This document shows, piece after piece, positions 34,144 through 42,443 of a DNA stretch of 64,000 nucleotides. The DNA is from Streptomyces asiaticus (GTDB taxonomy: Bacteria; Actinomycetota; Actinomycetes; Streptomycetales; Streptomycetaceae), in the NCBI RefSeq assembly GCF_018138715.1, contig NZ_JAGSHX010000003.1, positions 53,990 through 117,989 of the forward strand, written 5' to 3'. How positions within the stretch are numbered: the first letter of the stretch is position 1; each line of letters opens with the position of its first letter. A program made the position numbers and the translations under genes. Under the pieces are notes generated by a model. That model saw only the letters and a program-made list of their open reading frames with translations. It was not told the DNA's origin and made no database searches.

Positions 34144-35274
34144 TACTCCAGCCGTAGACATTGATCTTGCTGGTGGACCGACTGTGGGAAGGTCGCGGCC
34201 ACCGCTGATCATCGGTGTGTGAAGACTGAAGATCATGAGGTGGCCGCCGGTCACAGCGTAGATCCTGCCCGTTGGCAGGAGGCGTTCGAGGCCCTGCTGG
34301 GCCGGATAGCGGGCCGGTTCGCGCGGGTTGAGGGCGCCGGGTGAGGGACTTGGTGCCGGGGCTGCTGTCGGACCTGCCGCGCAAGAACTGCTGGTCGATC
34401 GCCGAGTGGGCCGGGGAGGCGAGTCCGGAGGGCATGCAGCACCTGCTCGGCCGGGCCCAGTGGGATGCCGACCGCGTGCGTGATGACGTGCGTGAGTACG
34501 TGCTGGAGCATCTGCACGACGAGGATGCGGTGCTGGTTGTCGACGAGACCGGGGACGTGAAGAAGGGCACGCACACCGTGGGGGTCCAGCGCCAGTACAC
34601 CGGAACCGCAGGGAGGATCGAAAACGCGCAGGTCGCCGTCTACCTCGTCTACGCCAGCCGCCGCGGGCACGCGGCGGTGGACCGGGAGCTGTACATCCCG
34701 CGCTCGTGGACGTGCGGCCCGGACCGCTGCCGGGCCGCGGGACTGGCCGATGACACCGTCTTCGCTACCAAGCCGGAGCTGGCCGCCCGCATGATCGGCC
34801 GGTTCCTGGACGCCGGGCACCGCGTGAGCTGGGTCGCGGGAGACGAGGTCTACGGCGGCAACCCGAAGCTGGGGTCCGCGCTGGAAGAACGCCAGGTGGG
34901 CTACGTGCTCGCCGTCGCCTGCTCGGCCGAAGTGACCACCGGTGCCGGGAAGTTCCGCGCGGACGCCCTGGCCGCGAGGGTGCGAAGCGAGCCTGGCAGA
35001 AGCTGTCGGCCGGGGCCGGTGCCAAGGGTCACCGCTTCTACGACTGGGCCGTCATCGACCTGGCCGAACCCCGGCCCGACTGTCACCGGCTGCAGATCCG
35101 CCGCAACCGCACCACCGGTGAACTCGCCTACTACCGCTGCTGGTCGCCCGCCCCGGTGCCCCTGACCATGCTGGTCCGCCTGGCGACGCCGTCACCAGGC
35201 CCGAGCCCAGGACAGTCATTACCACCGACAAGCCGCGAATCAGACATGAAGATCACGATCTACGGCTGGAGTAC
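34143..35274 (+). mobile_element. IS701-family element with intact ends and frameshifted transposase
   Basis: Perfect 16-bp terminal inverted repeats GTACTCCAGCCGTAGA at 34143-34158 and its complement at 35259-35274; similarity extends outward over GTTCT on both sides. Inside, a GTG at 34219 starts EVAAGHSVDPARWQEAFEAL, with a frameshift near 34330-34342 into VRDLVPGLLSDLPRKNCWSI, DEDAVLVVDETGDVKKGTHT (first DDE Asp) and VAGDEVYGGNP (second), and another near 34970 before WAVIDLAEPRPDCHRLQIRR. Two frameshifts make it inactive by itself. No clear target duplication is seen. Confidence 0.88.
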
Positions 35275-35425
35275 CAGAACACTCAACTCCCCACTGCCAT
35301 AACAGAATCCACTCACTCAATCAGAAAAGTCACTCTTTTGAAATCTCACTCACTATCGAGTGTTCTTGGTGAGGTGAATTGACGGGCCGGGTCACCCCGA
35401 GGCCGATCAGAAGCCGGCAGCACGA

Positions 35426-35450
35426 AGGCCGGGGCCCCCGGCCCCGGCCT
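35426..35450. terminator. GC-rich hairpin
   Basis: AGGCCGGGGCC and GGCCCCGGCCT form a perfect 11-bp stem with a CCC loop, between the IS701 element and the tyrosinase operon. No T-run follows. Otherwise 35275-35640 holds no recognisable gene. Confidence 0.6.
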
Positions 35451-35641
35451 CCGGCCCACACCACCCGCAGACGATCACACCCGCCGAACCGGCGGACTCA
35501 GCTCCCCGTCGCCGGCTCCTGCCCCTCGGGCTCCTCCCTGGCATGGGCCACGGTGAGCACGTCCGCAGCGACCTCTACCGCCACAAGGACCACCCGGCCT
35601 GACCGCCACCATCTCAGCAGGAGAGAGACTCGAAAGAGTTT

Positions 35642-35671
35642 CTGACAACTTCCTCACATGGTCTCAGGATG
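35642..35671 (+). promoter_or_regulatory. Possible promoter of the tyrosinase operon
   Basis: CTGACA, a 17-base spacer and CAGGAT resemble -35 and -10 boxes, about 45 bp upstream of the MelC1 start at 35715. Confidence 0.35.
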
Positions 35672-35714
35672 CTGGGCAGGTCATCGCATTCCCCTTACAG
35701 ATGGAGGAACGAGC

Positions 35715-36109
35715 GTGTCTCTGACGAGTCGTCGGCGTTTTTGAGCTTGGCAGCGGCCTGCACAGCCGTCTCGGTCACCGCTGGGGTGGCCTGGGCCGGC
35801 AACGGGCGGGAAGCCGCGAGTGGCCGCCCAGGGCAGGCGGCCGGTATCACCGGGCAATTCCAGGAGACCTACAAGGGCCGCGACATACGCATCACCGAGC
35901 CTTCAGCCGACGCTCCCGTCGGCCGTCTGCCTATGGAGACCGTATTGATCGACGGTGTGTCCCTCCATGTGAGCAAGAAACGCAACGGCTTCACCACCGC
36001 AGTCGAGCACTTCCGCCCGGTGCGCTCACTGCGCGAAGCCGCACGCAACTCGGTGGACGCGCTCCAGGGCGCCGTACTCATCCCCGTCGGCCACCACCAC
36101 GGGAGCTGA
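35715..36109 (+). pseudogene. melC1: Tyrosinase helper protein MelC1, frameshifted in its signal peptide
   Basis: GGAGG at 35703-35707 precedes a GTG at 35715 that encodes VSLTSRRRF, the start of a Tat signal, and then a TGA after a run of five T (35738-35742). The +1 frame continues the signal as LSLAAACTAVSVTAGVAWA and the mature part with YKGRDIRITE, LIDGVSLHVSKKRNGFTTAV, and VDALQGAVLIPV. One extra T would join the two into a normal MelC1, which delivers copper to tyrosinase and carries it through the Tat pathway. Either a true mutation or a homopolymer sequencing error. Confidence 0.85.
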
Positions 36110-36112
36110 CCG

Positions 36113-37189
36113 GTGACCCCCTATGTCCGCAAGAACCACAGTGCCCTCGGCGACGAGGAGCGGCAGCTTCTTCTCGACGCCATCGTCGAACTGAACACCA
36201 CCCCCTCGGCCGCACCACATCCGGGCAACACCAACGGCACTGTTTACGGGGACTTCGTGGCCACCCATGTCGACGCCATGGTGATAGGACCCGGCCACGG
36301 ATCGCCTATCTTCCTGCCGTGGCACCGCCAGTACCTCATCGAGTTCGAGCAAGCGCTGAACCGGACCGAGACGGCCCGCGGTAAACCGCGCATTGCCCTG
36401 GCGTACTGGGACTGGACCACCGACCGGGAGGAGAATGCTTCTCCGTGGACCGATGCCTGGCTCGGCGAGAACAGCTCCGGCCTGCTCGGGCAGGTCCAGC
36501 GCAGCCGGTTCGGCGTCCCGGATGCCGAGCTGGCCAAGGTGCTCTCGGAGTCGACGCTCTCCCTGCTGCGCGCCGCGGGCGGGATCAAGAAAGTGACATG
36601 GGAGGAGCAGGAGGCGGTCTGGCGGGAGGTCGTGCAGAACCTGGCCGAGCGTCCGGACTCACTCGCGGGTCGCTGGGTGATCGATCGCACCGTGGACAGC
36701 AGAGCCTTCCTGATACGTGACTTCGACCGACCGCTGTCGGAGACACTGCCGTTCGGGCGCCGGGAGACCGACGCGGAGAAGCAGGCTCGTCGAAAGTATG
36801 AGGGCGAGTTCTACCGGGACTACGGAATCGGCCTGATGGACATGCTGGACCTGTCGGTTTACGACGTGTTCGCCCAGCGCTTCGAGGACGACCAACACGG
36901 CGCTGTCCACGCCGAGCTGGGCGGAGCCCTGGGCGGCATGGCCTCGCCCAACGACCCGGCGTTCTGGTTCCTGCACAGCTTCGTTGACAAGGTCTGGGCG
37001 GACTGGCAGGCCAAACAGCGTCGCGAGCACCCGGACGCGGCCCCGTATCTGCCGGTGCAGGGAACCGGTGACATCCTCGGATACCGGGACCTGTTCGGGC
37101 CGTGGAAGACCATGACGGCAGAGAAGCTGATCAACACGGCAGAGATCAGGCATCCGCAGTACGGCCTGATCAGCTACACCTATGGCTGA
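36113..37189 (+). CDS. melC2: Tyrosinase / o-aminophenol oxidase family copper enzyme
   Basis: The GTG at 36113 lies 3 bp after the MelC1 stop. Copper site A is His52, His62 and His71 (VATHVDAM, GHGSPIFLPWHRQYLIEFE). Site B is His262 and His266 (QHGAVHAELGG) and His288 in DPAFWFLHSFVDKVW. All six ligands are present, but the usual HH before the last ligand is LH. At 358 residues it is about 80 longer than typical Streptomyces MelC2 because of an insert around residues 130-215. It oxidises phenols to quinones (melanin) or aminophenols (phenoxazinones). The symbol is by family resemblance. Confidence 0.85.
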   Translation: MTPYVRKNHSALGDEERQLLLDAIVELNTTPSAAPHPGNTNGTVYGDFVATHVDAMVIGPGHGSPIFLPWHRQYLIEFEQALNRTETARGKPRIALAYWDWTTDREENASPWTDAWLGENSSGLLGQVQRSRFGVPDAELAKVLSESTLSLLRAAGGIKKVTWEEQEAVWREVVQNLAERPDSLAGRWVIDRTVDSRAFLIRDFDRPLSETLPFGRRETDAEKQARRKYEGEFYRDYGIGLMDMLDLSVYDVFAQRFEDDQHGAVHAELGGALGGMASPNDPAFWFLHSFVDKVWADWQAKQRREHPDAAPYLPVQGTGDILGYRDLFGPWKTMTAEKLINTAEIRHPQYGLISYTYG

Positions 37190-37254
37190 GCTTGGTGTTT
37201 GAGCCGGCCGATCACTGACCTGCTGATCTTGGTTCGTTCCCGGGTGTCTGGATC

Positions 37255-37516
37255 GTTGATATGGCATGGGGCGGGGTGATTTGACGGATGCGGAGTGGGA
37301 GCGACTGCGGCCGTTGACCGTCTTCCACGGACCGTAGCGTTCCGGCAGGTCACGTCACGAGATCCCGGTACGGATCTTGTAGACCATCCCGTTGATGACC
37401 TGTCGGTCCGCCACGCGCGGCCGCCCGGAGGCGGCCCGCGGTATCAGCGGAGCGAGTAACTCCCACTCCTGATCGCTGAGTTCATGGCGACGTATCACGC
37501 GACCGTGATCCACCAT
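37255..37516. mobile_element. Two head-to-head IS5-type 5' remnants
   Basis: On the plus strand, 37262-37310 encodes MGRGDLTDAEWERLRPL, the same start as at 18210. On the minus strand, from an ATG at 37516, the frame reads HELSDQEWELLAPLIPRAAS, VADRQVINGMVYKIRTGIS, then TGA (37355-37357) where other copies have TGG for tryptophan, then RDLPERYGPWKTV. The two starts meet near 37310-37320. Neither has a catalytic domain. Confidence 0.75.
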
Positions 37517-37539
37517 ACGACGATCTTTGAAGGCGGGCC

Positions 37540-38586
37540 CTAGTCGAGGAGTCTGACGATGAGTTCCTCGCGTGCGGACACACCGAGCTTGCGGTAGATC
37601 GATTTGAAGTGGTCATTGACGGTGTGGGGCGACATTCTCAGACGCCGGGCGATTTGTTTGGTGGCCTGCCCCTCAAGGACCTGCCTGATGACCGCGCGTT
37701 CCTTGGGGGTCAGGCCGTGCCAGAGCGCCATCGCTGGCAGTAGTTCGGTGCCGGTGGCTGGTTGGATCGTCACAGCCACCGCGCTGTTTTCCTTGCCGGT
37801 CATGGGCTGGGCGCGCAAGAGGATCCAGCCACGCCGGGTGGGGATGCGGGTGAGCGCTGGCGTATCCCGGCGGCGCGCGGCCTGGGTGAGGTTCCAGACG
37901 GTGCTTTCCATCGGCATTTGCGGCCCAGCGAGTGCGTGGGCGGGCAAAGTCTCCAGCTCACCGATCCACTCGCGCGCCGATGGTGTGGCCGTCACGACCG
38001 TCTCATCGGCTCCGACGATGAGCACACCCGGCGGCTGGTCGAGCCTGCTGGGCTCCGGCGGTGCGCCCGTCGCGTAGCGTCTCATCGCGGCGACGACGTC
38101 CCGGCCGAGCCGCTGGGCGCTGGCCGCCTCGGCCGCTGAGAACGGCCGGGCTCCCTGGGGGCGAAGCAGGACCAGCCCGCCCCAGGCTCTTCCCGCATCG
38201 ACCAGCGCGATACGCAGCTCGCTACCGACACCTTGGCCGGCCATCACCGCGCGCATCGCGGCGTTGCGGCGCGGGCCGGGAGCGTCGGTGTTGAGGACAC
38301 CCACCCGGCACGGACCCTCGACCAACTGCTCGAAGGCAAAGGGGTGATCGCCATCCAGGTGGTCGCCCAGGGTCAGTCGGCGGGCGGCCGCGGGGCTGTA
38401 GCCGTGCTGTCTTGCCAGGAAGCAGCCAGCGCCGGTGACCGGGTCCACCGCAGCGAGCATGTATCCCTCGTGCGGTATCACACGCCCGATCCACCGCGAG
38501 ATCACCGTGCCCAACTCGGTGGTGGAGCCGACCTCCGCCGCAGCCCCGATCGCCGTGGCGCGGGAAGCCCTCTCTGCAGTGCTCAC
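37540..38586 (-). CDS. LuxR-family regulator with GAF-like sensor
   Basis: A 348-residue protein. The N-terminal half resembles a GAF-type sensor (ISRWIGRVIPHEGYMLAAVD, ELRIALVDAGRAWGGLVLLR). The C-terminal GerE/LuxR helix is WHGLTPKERAVIRQVLEGQA, TKQIARRLRMSPHTVNDHFK and SIYRKLGVSAREELIVRLLD. There is no receiver domain or phosphorylation site, so it is not a two-component regulator. It lies next to, and on the opposite strand to, the tyrosinase operon, separated by IS debris, so a regulatory link is uncertain. Confidence 0.9.
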   Translation of the reverse strand: MSTAERASRATAIGAAAEVGSTTELGTVISRWIGRVIPHEGYMLAAVDPVTGAGCFLARQHGYSPAAARRLTLGDHLDGDHPFAFEQLVEGPCRVGVLNTDAPGPRRNAAMRAVMAGQGVGSELRIALVDAGRAWGGLVLLRPQGARPFSAAEAASAQRLGRDVVAAMRRYATGAPPEPSRLDQPPGVLIVGADETVVTATPSAREWIGELETLPAHALAGPQMPMESTVWNLTQAARRRDTPALTRIPTRRGWILLRAQPMTGKENSAVAVTIQPATGTELLPAMALWHGLTPKERAVIRQVLEGQATKQIARRLRMSPHTVNDHFKSIYRKLGVSAREELIVRLLD

Positions 38587-38975
38587 CCGACCAAGTATCA
38601 GCTACGCAACGCAGTCCGGCGGAAACATACTGCCATTGCTCACTGCCATGCCTCAGACTTCGCAGCCGTGACAACCCCCAAGACCTGGGGATACCTTCGC
38701 GCCTGCTGCTCGAGAGAGCGTTGAGGCCGACAGAGCGGATCGCCGCCATAACGTGCCCGGAGCCGACTCCGCCACCGGAGAAACGCGCAGCGAGATCCTC
38801 CGGCGCCTGGCGCTGACACTCGACACCTGGCTGGACGAACGCGAGCCCCCGAAACACCCGGCACAGGCCTCTTCGAATGGCCGGTCGACACGCAGGCGCT
38901 CCAGGGTGGCGGCCTTGCCGCGGAGTTTCTTGGCCCTCCAGTAGGAGCGGGCCGGAGGAACCGGGGTTGGTGAGG
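38587..38975. other. Stretch with unrecognised fragments
   Basis: The plus frame at 38753-38944 reads EILRRLALTLDTWLDEREPP and the minus frame near 38880-38945 reads YWRAKKLRGKAATLERLRVD. Either could be a gene remnant but I cannot assign a family. No intact gene is seen. Confidence 0.35.
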
Positions 38976-39014
38976 CCGCGGCCGCTCGCCGCTGCGCGGT
39001 ACGAGCGGCCGCGG
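38976..39014. terminator. Terminator hairpin of the lectin gene
   Basis: CCGCGGCCGCTCG (38976-38988) and CGAGCGGCCGCGG (39002-39014) form a perfect 13-bp stem with a 13-base loop, 20 bp beyond the lectin stop codon on the minus strand. Confidence 0.75.
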
Positions 39015-39033
39015 AGTCCTCCGGTAGGTCGGT

Positions 39034-39558
39034 TCACACCGCGCGGAAGCTCCAGTGCTGGTTGGCTCCGCCCCAGCAATCTCCCTGAATGACGTCCGCG
39101 CCGTGGGCGACGCTTGCGTCCTTCACATCCAGGCACTTGTTACTGTGCTGGGCCCGGATCTCGTAGTAGCCGGTACCGAGATTGACCAGCCGCCAGTGCT
39201 GGTTGGCTCCGCCCCAGCAATCTCCCTGAATGACATCCGCGCCGTGGGCGACACTTGCGTCCTTCACATCCAGGCACTTGTTACTGTGCTGGGCCCGGAT
39301 CTCGTAGTAGCCGGTACCGAGATTGACCAGCCGCCAGTGCTGGTTGGCTCCGCCCCAGCAATCTCCCTGAATGACATCCGCGCCGTGGGCGACACTTGCG
39401 TCCTTCACATCCAGGCACTTGTTACTGTGCTGGGCCCGGATCTCGTAGTACTGGTCCGCTGTCGGCATCGCGTTGGCCGGCTGGGGCGAGAACAGCCCGA
39501 AAGAAAAGGCGCTGGCCGCGGTCGCTGTCACAGCGGTGATCGGTTTGATGAGTCGCAT
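39034..39558 (-). CDS. Secreted ricin-type beta-trefoil lectin made of three near-identical repeats
   Basis: The 174-residue protein has a signal peptide (MRLIKPITAVTATAASAFSF ending near NAMPTADQ) and then three 47-residue repeats, each with YYEIRAQHSNKCLDVKDASV and GDCWGGANQHW. These are single ricin-B subdomains with the QxW motif, and three make one beta-trefoil. The repeats are identical in protein and nearly so in DNA (141-bp period, two differences in the repeat nearest the stop codon). It would bind galactose- or xylose-type glycans outside the cell. AAGGAAC lies before the ATG at 39558. No catalytic domain is attached, which is unusual for Streptomyces. Confidence 0.92.
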   Translation of the reverse strand: MRLIKPITAVTATAASAFSFGLFSPQPANAMPTADQYYEIRAQHSNKCLDVKDASVAHGADVIQGDCWGGANQHWRLVNLGTGYYEIRAQHSNKCLDVKDASVAHGADVIQGDCWGGANQHWRLVNLGTGYYEIRAQHSNKCLDVKDASVAHGADVIQGDCWGGANQHWSFRAV

Positions 39559-40155
39559 GATTGTTCCTTTCGTGTCGAGTAATGGGCTTGATGTCCGCGT
39601 TTTCTTCTGGGCCGATCTCCTTCGCATAGCTTCGGTGCTTGGACGTGCTGGGCAAGGGCCCGAGCCGCTGAAGGCTGCCAGTCCGCTGCCGGGCACGTAA
39701 TCGAGAATCGTCTGGCGCGGGTCCCTCGGGAATCCCAAACTTTGGGGGGTTGACGCAGACGCTTGTCGGCTCCAGTGCCACAGGCATTGTGAGGCGGGAG
39801 TGTCCCGATCGCGGGATACACACGTGGTGGGTGACGACGACATCTCCGGCTGATATCCGGAAATGACTGAACTCGTGATCCGGTCGAATATGAGTCGAGA
39901 TCGCGAGTCGTCAGAGGAGTTACGCGGGCGACCTGAGATCGCCTCCGGCCTTCTCCCAAGCTGTGCGGTCTCGGTGATGCGCTGGGTTTCCTCTTCCTGA
40001 CCGACCAAGTCGTCACCGACTCGCAGTGAACATGCGGGGAGCACAGCCAGGCAGCCAGCCGAATCGTGTCAGCTGAGGACGTTCGGTATCTCTACCAAGG
40101 GCTCCGCTACGCGGGCCGTCGCGCGGTTCGCTGGTGGACGGGCTGCGGGCTCTCC
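39559..40155. other. Lectin upstream region, no gene seen
   Basis: A 597-bp stretch that should contain the lectin promoter. Frames here show no family resemblance. Long intergenic regions before secreted-protein genes are common, but gene loss is equally possible. Confidence 0.4.
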
Positions 40156-40368
40156 CTACGGCCGGGGCGACCAGACCATGCCGCGCTCGGCCATCATCCA
40201 GGTGACCGCGGTGCCGAGTCCGAGCGGCTCGCGGCCGTCCCGCCGTACGGCCTGGCCGGTACGCCGCTTCGGCTTCCTCTTACGGGTGGCGCCGTTCTTC
40301 TTCGCCTGCTCGCGGGCGGCGACCAGCGCCTGACGTGCGAGGTTGACGCCGCTCAGCTCGGTGGTCAT
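40156..40368 (-). pseudogene. N-terminal fragment of a DciA-like (DUF721) protein
   Basis: MTTELSGVNLARQALVAARE, then AKKNGATRKRKPKRRTGQAV and RRDGREPLGLGTAVTWMMAE closely follow the N-terminal part of streptomycete DciA proteins, which recruit the replicative helicase. Normal proteins have about 170-190 residues; here only about 65 remain before sequence of other origin. This is an extra fragment, perhaps from a plasmid, or from duplication of the replication-origin region. Confidence 0.65.
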
Positions 40369-40371
40369 GCG

Positions 40372-40848
40372 AACACTGCCCCGGCCGGGTCGCCATCGAG
40401 GGGCCGGCGGCGAGCTCGGGCAGCCGGTCCCTCCACCGCACGGCCTCGGCCGGCTCCTGCCCGGTCACCGCCGTCATCACCTGCTCGGCAACCGTCCGCA
40501 GCTTGACGTTGCTGTTCTGGGACACCTCCACCAGGATCTCCCACGCGTCCTCGGCAGTGCAGCCGAAGCTGGCCCTTAGCGCCCCCGGGCCAGATCGATC
40601 ACCGGGCGGCTCTTCATCCATACTTGAGCGCGGTCGCTCGCCTTCGCCACCAGCCGTGGCGCCGTGAGCACGCCCGTGTCGTCGAACAGTGTGCCCGCGA
40701 AGTCGAAGAGGACCCCATGGACTCCTCCTTCGCCAGGTTCGCTCACTGGTGCACCATCCTTTGTGTCGGTGATCCTGAGTGGGTCACTGATGCGCCTGAG
40801 ACGCCGCTGGGCTACCGTCCGGTTCGCTTGACCGGCGAGTTCCATCAT
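40372..40848 (-). pseudogene. HAD-phosphatase start fused to a frameshifted ANTAR domain
   Basis: The upstream frame contains VHGVLFDFAGTLFDDTGVLT, the DxDGT-like first motif of HAD phosphatases (here DFAGT, lacking the second aspartate). It then runs into WMKSRPVIDLARG, the start of an ANTAR RNA-binding domain. ANTAR continues in the next frame as ALRASFGCTAEDAWEILVEV and SQNSNVKLRTVAEQVMTAV. The break is at a G-run near 40586-40591; one base restores the frame. The product is a recombinant relic of two unrelated genes. Confidence 0.65.
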
Positions 40849-40915
40849 GGGTTCTGCGGAACGCGATGGCAGGAACCTGCGCGTCCGGGCGCCAGCCGCC
40901 CAACCTTGTGCTGTG

Positions 40916-41623
40916 TCAGGTGCGGATCTGGCGGGGCAGTGTGCCCGCCCGGGTCTGCTTCAGGTACCAGCTGATCTCGTTGGGGAACTGCTCGGCGAAG
41001 GGCAGGAGCCGTGCCAGGACGCCCTCGTACAAAGGGTCCGTGCCCAGGCGGTCGAACGCGGTGAGCCGCCCGGCCCACAAGCCAGCCGCGTCCTCCGGCA
41101 CACCGTCGCCGAGCTCGGCAGCACACTCGATGACGCCCTCCACCGCATGAAGCAGTGCTTGGCGCTCTTCTTCGTGCCGGTCCCGGAACACCGGCTCGCC
41201 CGCGATCAGCAGGTCAGCACACGGGATCGACAAGACATCCCGCAGCTGGCCGAGGGTCGGCTCCTCGCACAGTGCCGTCACGACAGCTGCCGTCAGCACG
41301 GGCCGGACGCCCGTGACACGGTCCAGGATGCTGGTGCCGAGCACCGCGGCCACGCTCGCGTAGCGCCAGGTGAGCAGCCCGACGCCGCGCTCGTAGTGGT
41401 CGGCCAGACGGCTGAGCTCGTGCAAGGCATCAGGGTGGTGGGTCAGGGCCCGCCCGTGGGTGTACACCTCCGCGTTCTCCTCCAGCCGGTAGGAGCGGTG
41501 GGTCACGGCGAGCGCGGATTCGTACTCGTGCCGCAGGCCCTACAGCGTAACGTGCAGGGCGCGCAGCGCCTCGATCTCGAGCGCGGTCACCGGCGCGGCC
41601 TCGGTGAATGCCGGGAAATCCAC
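40916..41623 (-). pseudogene. Unrecognised protein with an early stop codon
   Basis: A GTG at 41623 with GGAGAG eight bases upstream starts VDFPAFTEAAPVTALEIEAL and reaches TAG at 41540-41542. The frame then continues without a break: GLRHEYESALAVTHRSYRLE, ENAEVYTHGRALTHHPDALH, to the stop at 40916. If the TAG is real the main part could only be made from an internal GTG at 41506 (196 residues). The protein is rich in helix-forming residues and His; I do not recognise its family. Nothing else lies between 40849 and 40915. Confidence 0.55.
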
Positions 41624-41824
41624 GGGGTGTTCTCTCCTCACCACGCTGTCGGGTCTCGATGGCCATGGCGTCGACGTGCTCACCCGGCGCTCGTGCCCCG
41701 GCTTTTGACCGGTGATGGGGACCGCCCCGGGGCAACGGATCAAGCAATGCTGGGAGTACGTACATGGCGGTAGAGGCCGGCGCATGGCAGGAGGACCGCG
41801 TCGCTGGGCGGGCCCGTATGGACG

Positions 41825-42169
41825 GTGCGGCTGGCCCCCTGCGGCCACCCTTCCGCCGGCTCGGTCCGGCTCTCCTGCTCCCGCCCGGCCTGCGCCGATC
41901 AGCGCTTTCCCGGCGCCGCCACGGGACGCAGGGCCACGGTCGAACACGTCAACATGCACCTGACCCGCATTCGCACAGGCGACGGACCGCATGGCGAGGC
42001 GTGGTGCGCCTGCCGCGCCGCCGACTGCGCGTGGCACACCCCCGACACCGACACCGACACCGGCCCCGCCGCTGGACGGCGGGGTGGGGCCCGGCCGGTG
42101 GTGGAGGCGGTGCGGTGTGGCGGTCCGGTGGTCCTGACGGTGTACGCGGACCGTGCCGGAAGGCTGTGA
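41825..42169 (+). CDS. Possible Cys-rich hypothetical protein
   Basis: The frame reads VRLAPCGHPSAGSVRLSCSR, PACADQRFPGAATGRR, VEHVNMHLTRIRTGDGPHGE and AWCACRAADCAWHTPDTDTD. Five or more cysteines and spaced histidines suggest a zinc-binding protein, and the DTDTD stretch is a short internal repeat. The start is uncertain; no good ribosome site was found. Small Cys-rich proteins like this occur in Streptomyces integrative plasmids, which would fit this region, but the assignment is only inference. Around it, 41624-41824 and 42170-42382 hold no other gene. Confidence 0.35.
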   Translation: MRLAPCGHPSAGSVRLSCSRPACADQRFPGAATGRRATVEHVNMHLTRIRTGDGPHGEAWCACRAADCAWHTPDTDTDTGPAAGRRGGARPVVEAVRCGGPVVLTVYADRAGRL

Positions 42170-42382
42170 CGGATCGCGGAGATGTGTGCCCGGTACGCGG
42201 CCGCCACTACCGGCTGCCGTGTCCTGGACACCGCCCCGGCCCGTCCTGTCCCGGCCCGGATCAGCAGGTCCTCGATCGCCGCCGCGATAGCGCCCTCGTC
42301 GGTGTTGTCGGCGCCCCCGCGCAGCCGGCAGCGCCCTCGACGACTGACTGGGGGCGCCGCCCGGCTGGGGCAGCGTCGCTTC

Positions 42383-42412
42383 GGGGCCGGGCCCGGTTAC
42401 GGGCCCGGCCCC
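42383..42412. terminator. Terminator hairpin of the amine oxidase/RidA operon
   Basis: GGGGCCGGGCCCG and CGGGCCCGGCCCC form a perfect 13-bp stem with a GTTA loop, 32 bp after the RidA stop on the minus strand. Confidence 0.8.
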
Positions 42413-42443
42413 TCGCTGCGGTTGCCCCGCGGGTCTGTGCCCG

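Noticed and set aside
38976..39014. Long perfect hairpin as a mobile-element end or telomere
   Set aside because: It sits 20 bp after the lectin stop codon, where a terminator is expected, and no second copy was noticed.
39034..39460. Regular 141-bp repeats as a CRISPR array
   Set aside because: The whole period is repeated with no variable spacers, and it codes for lectin subdomains.
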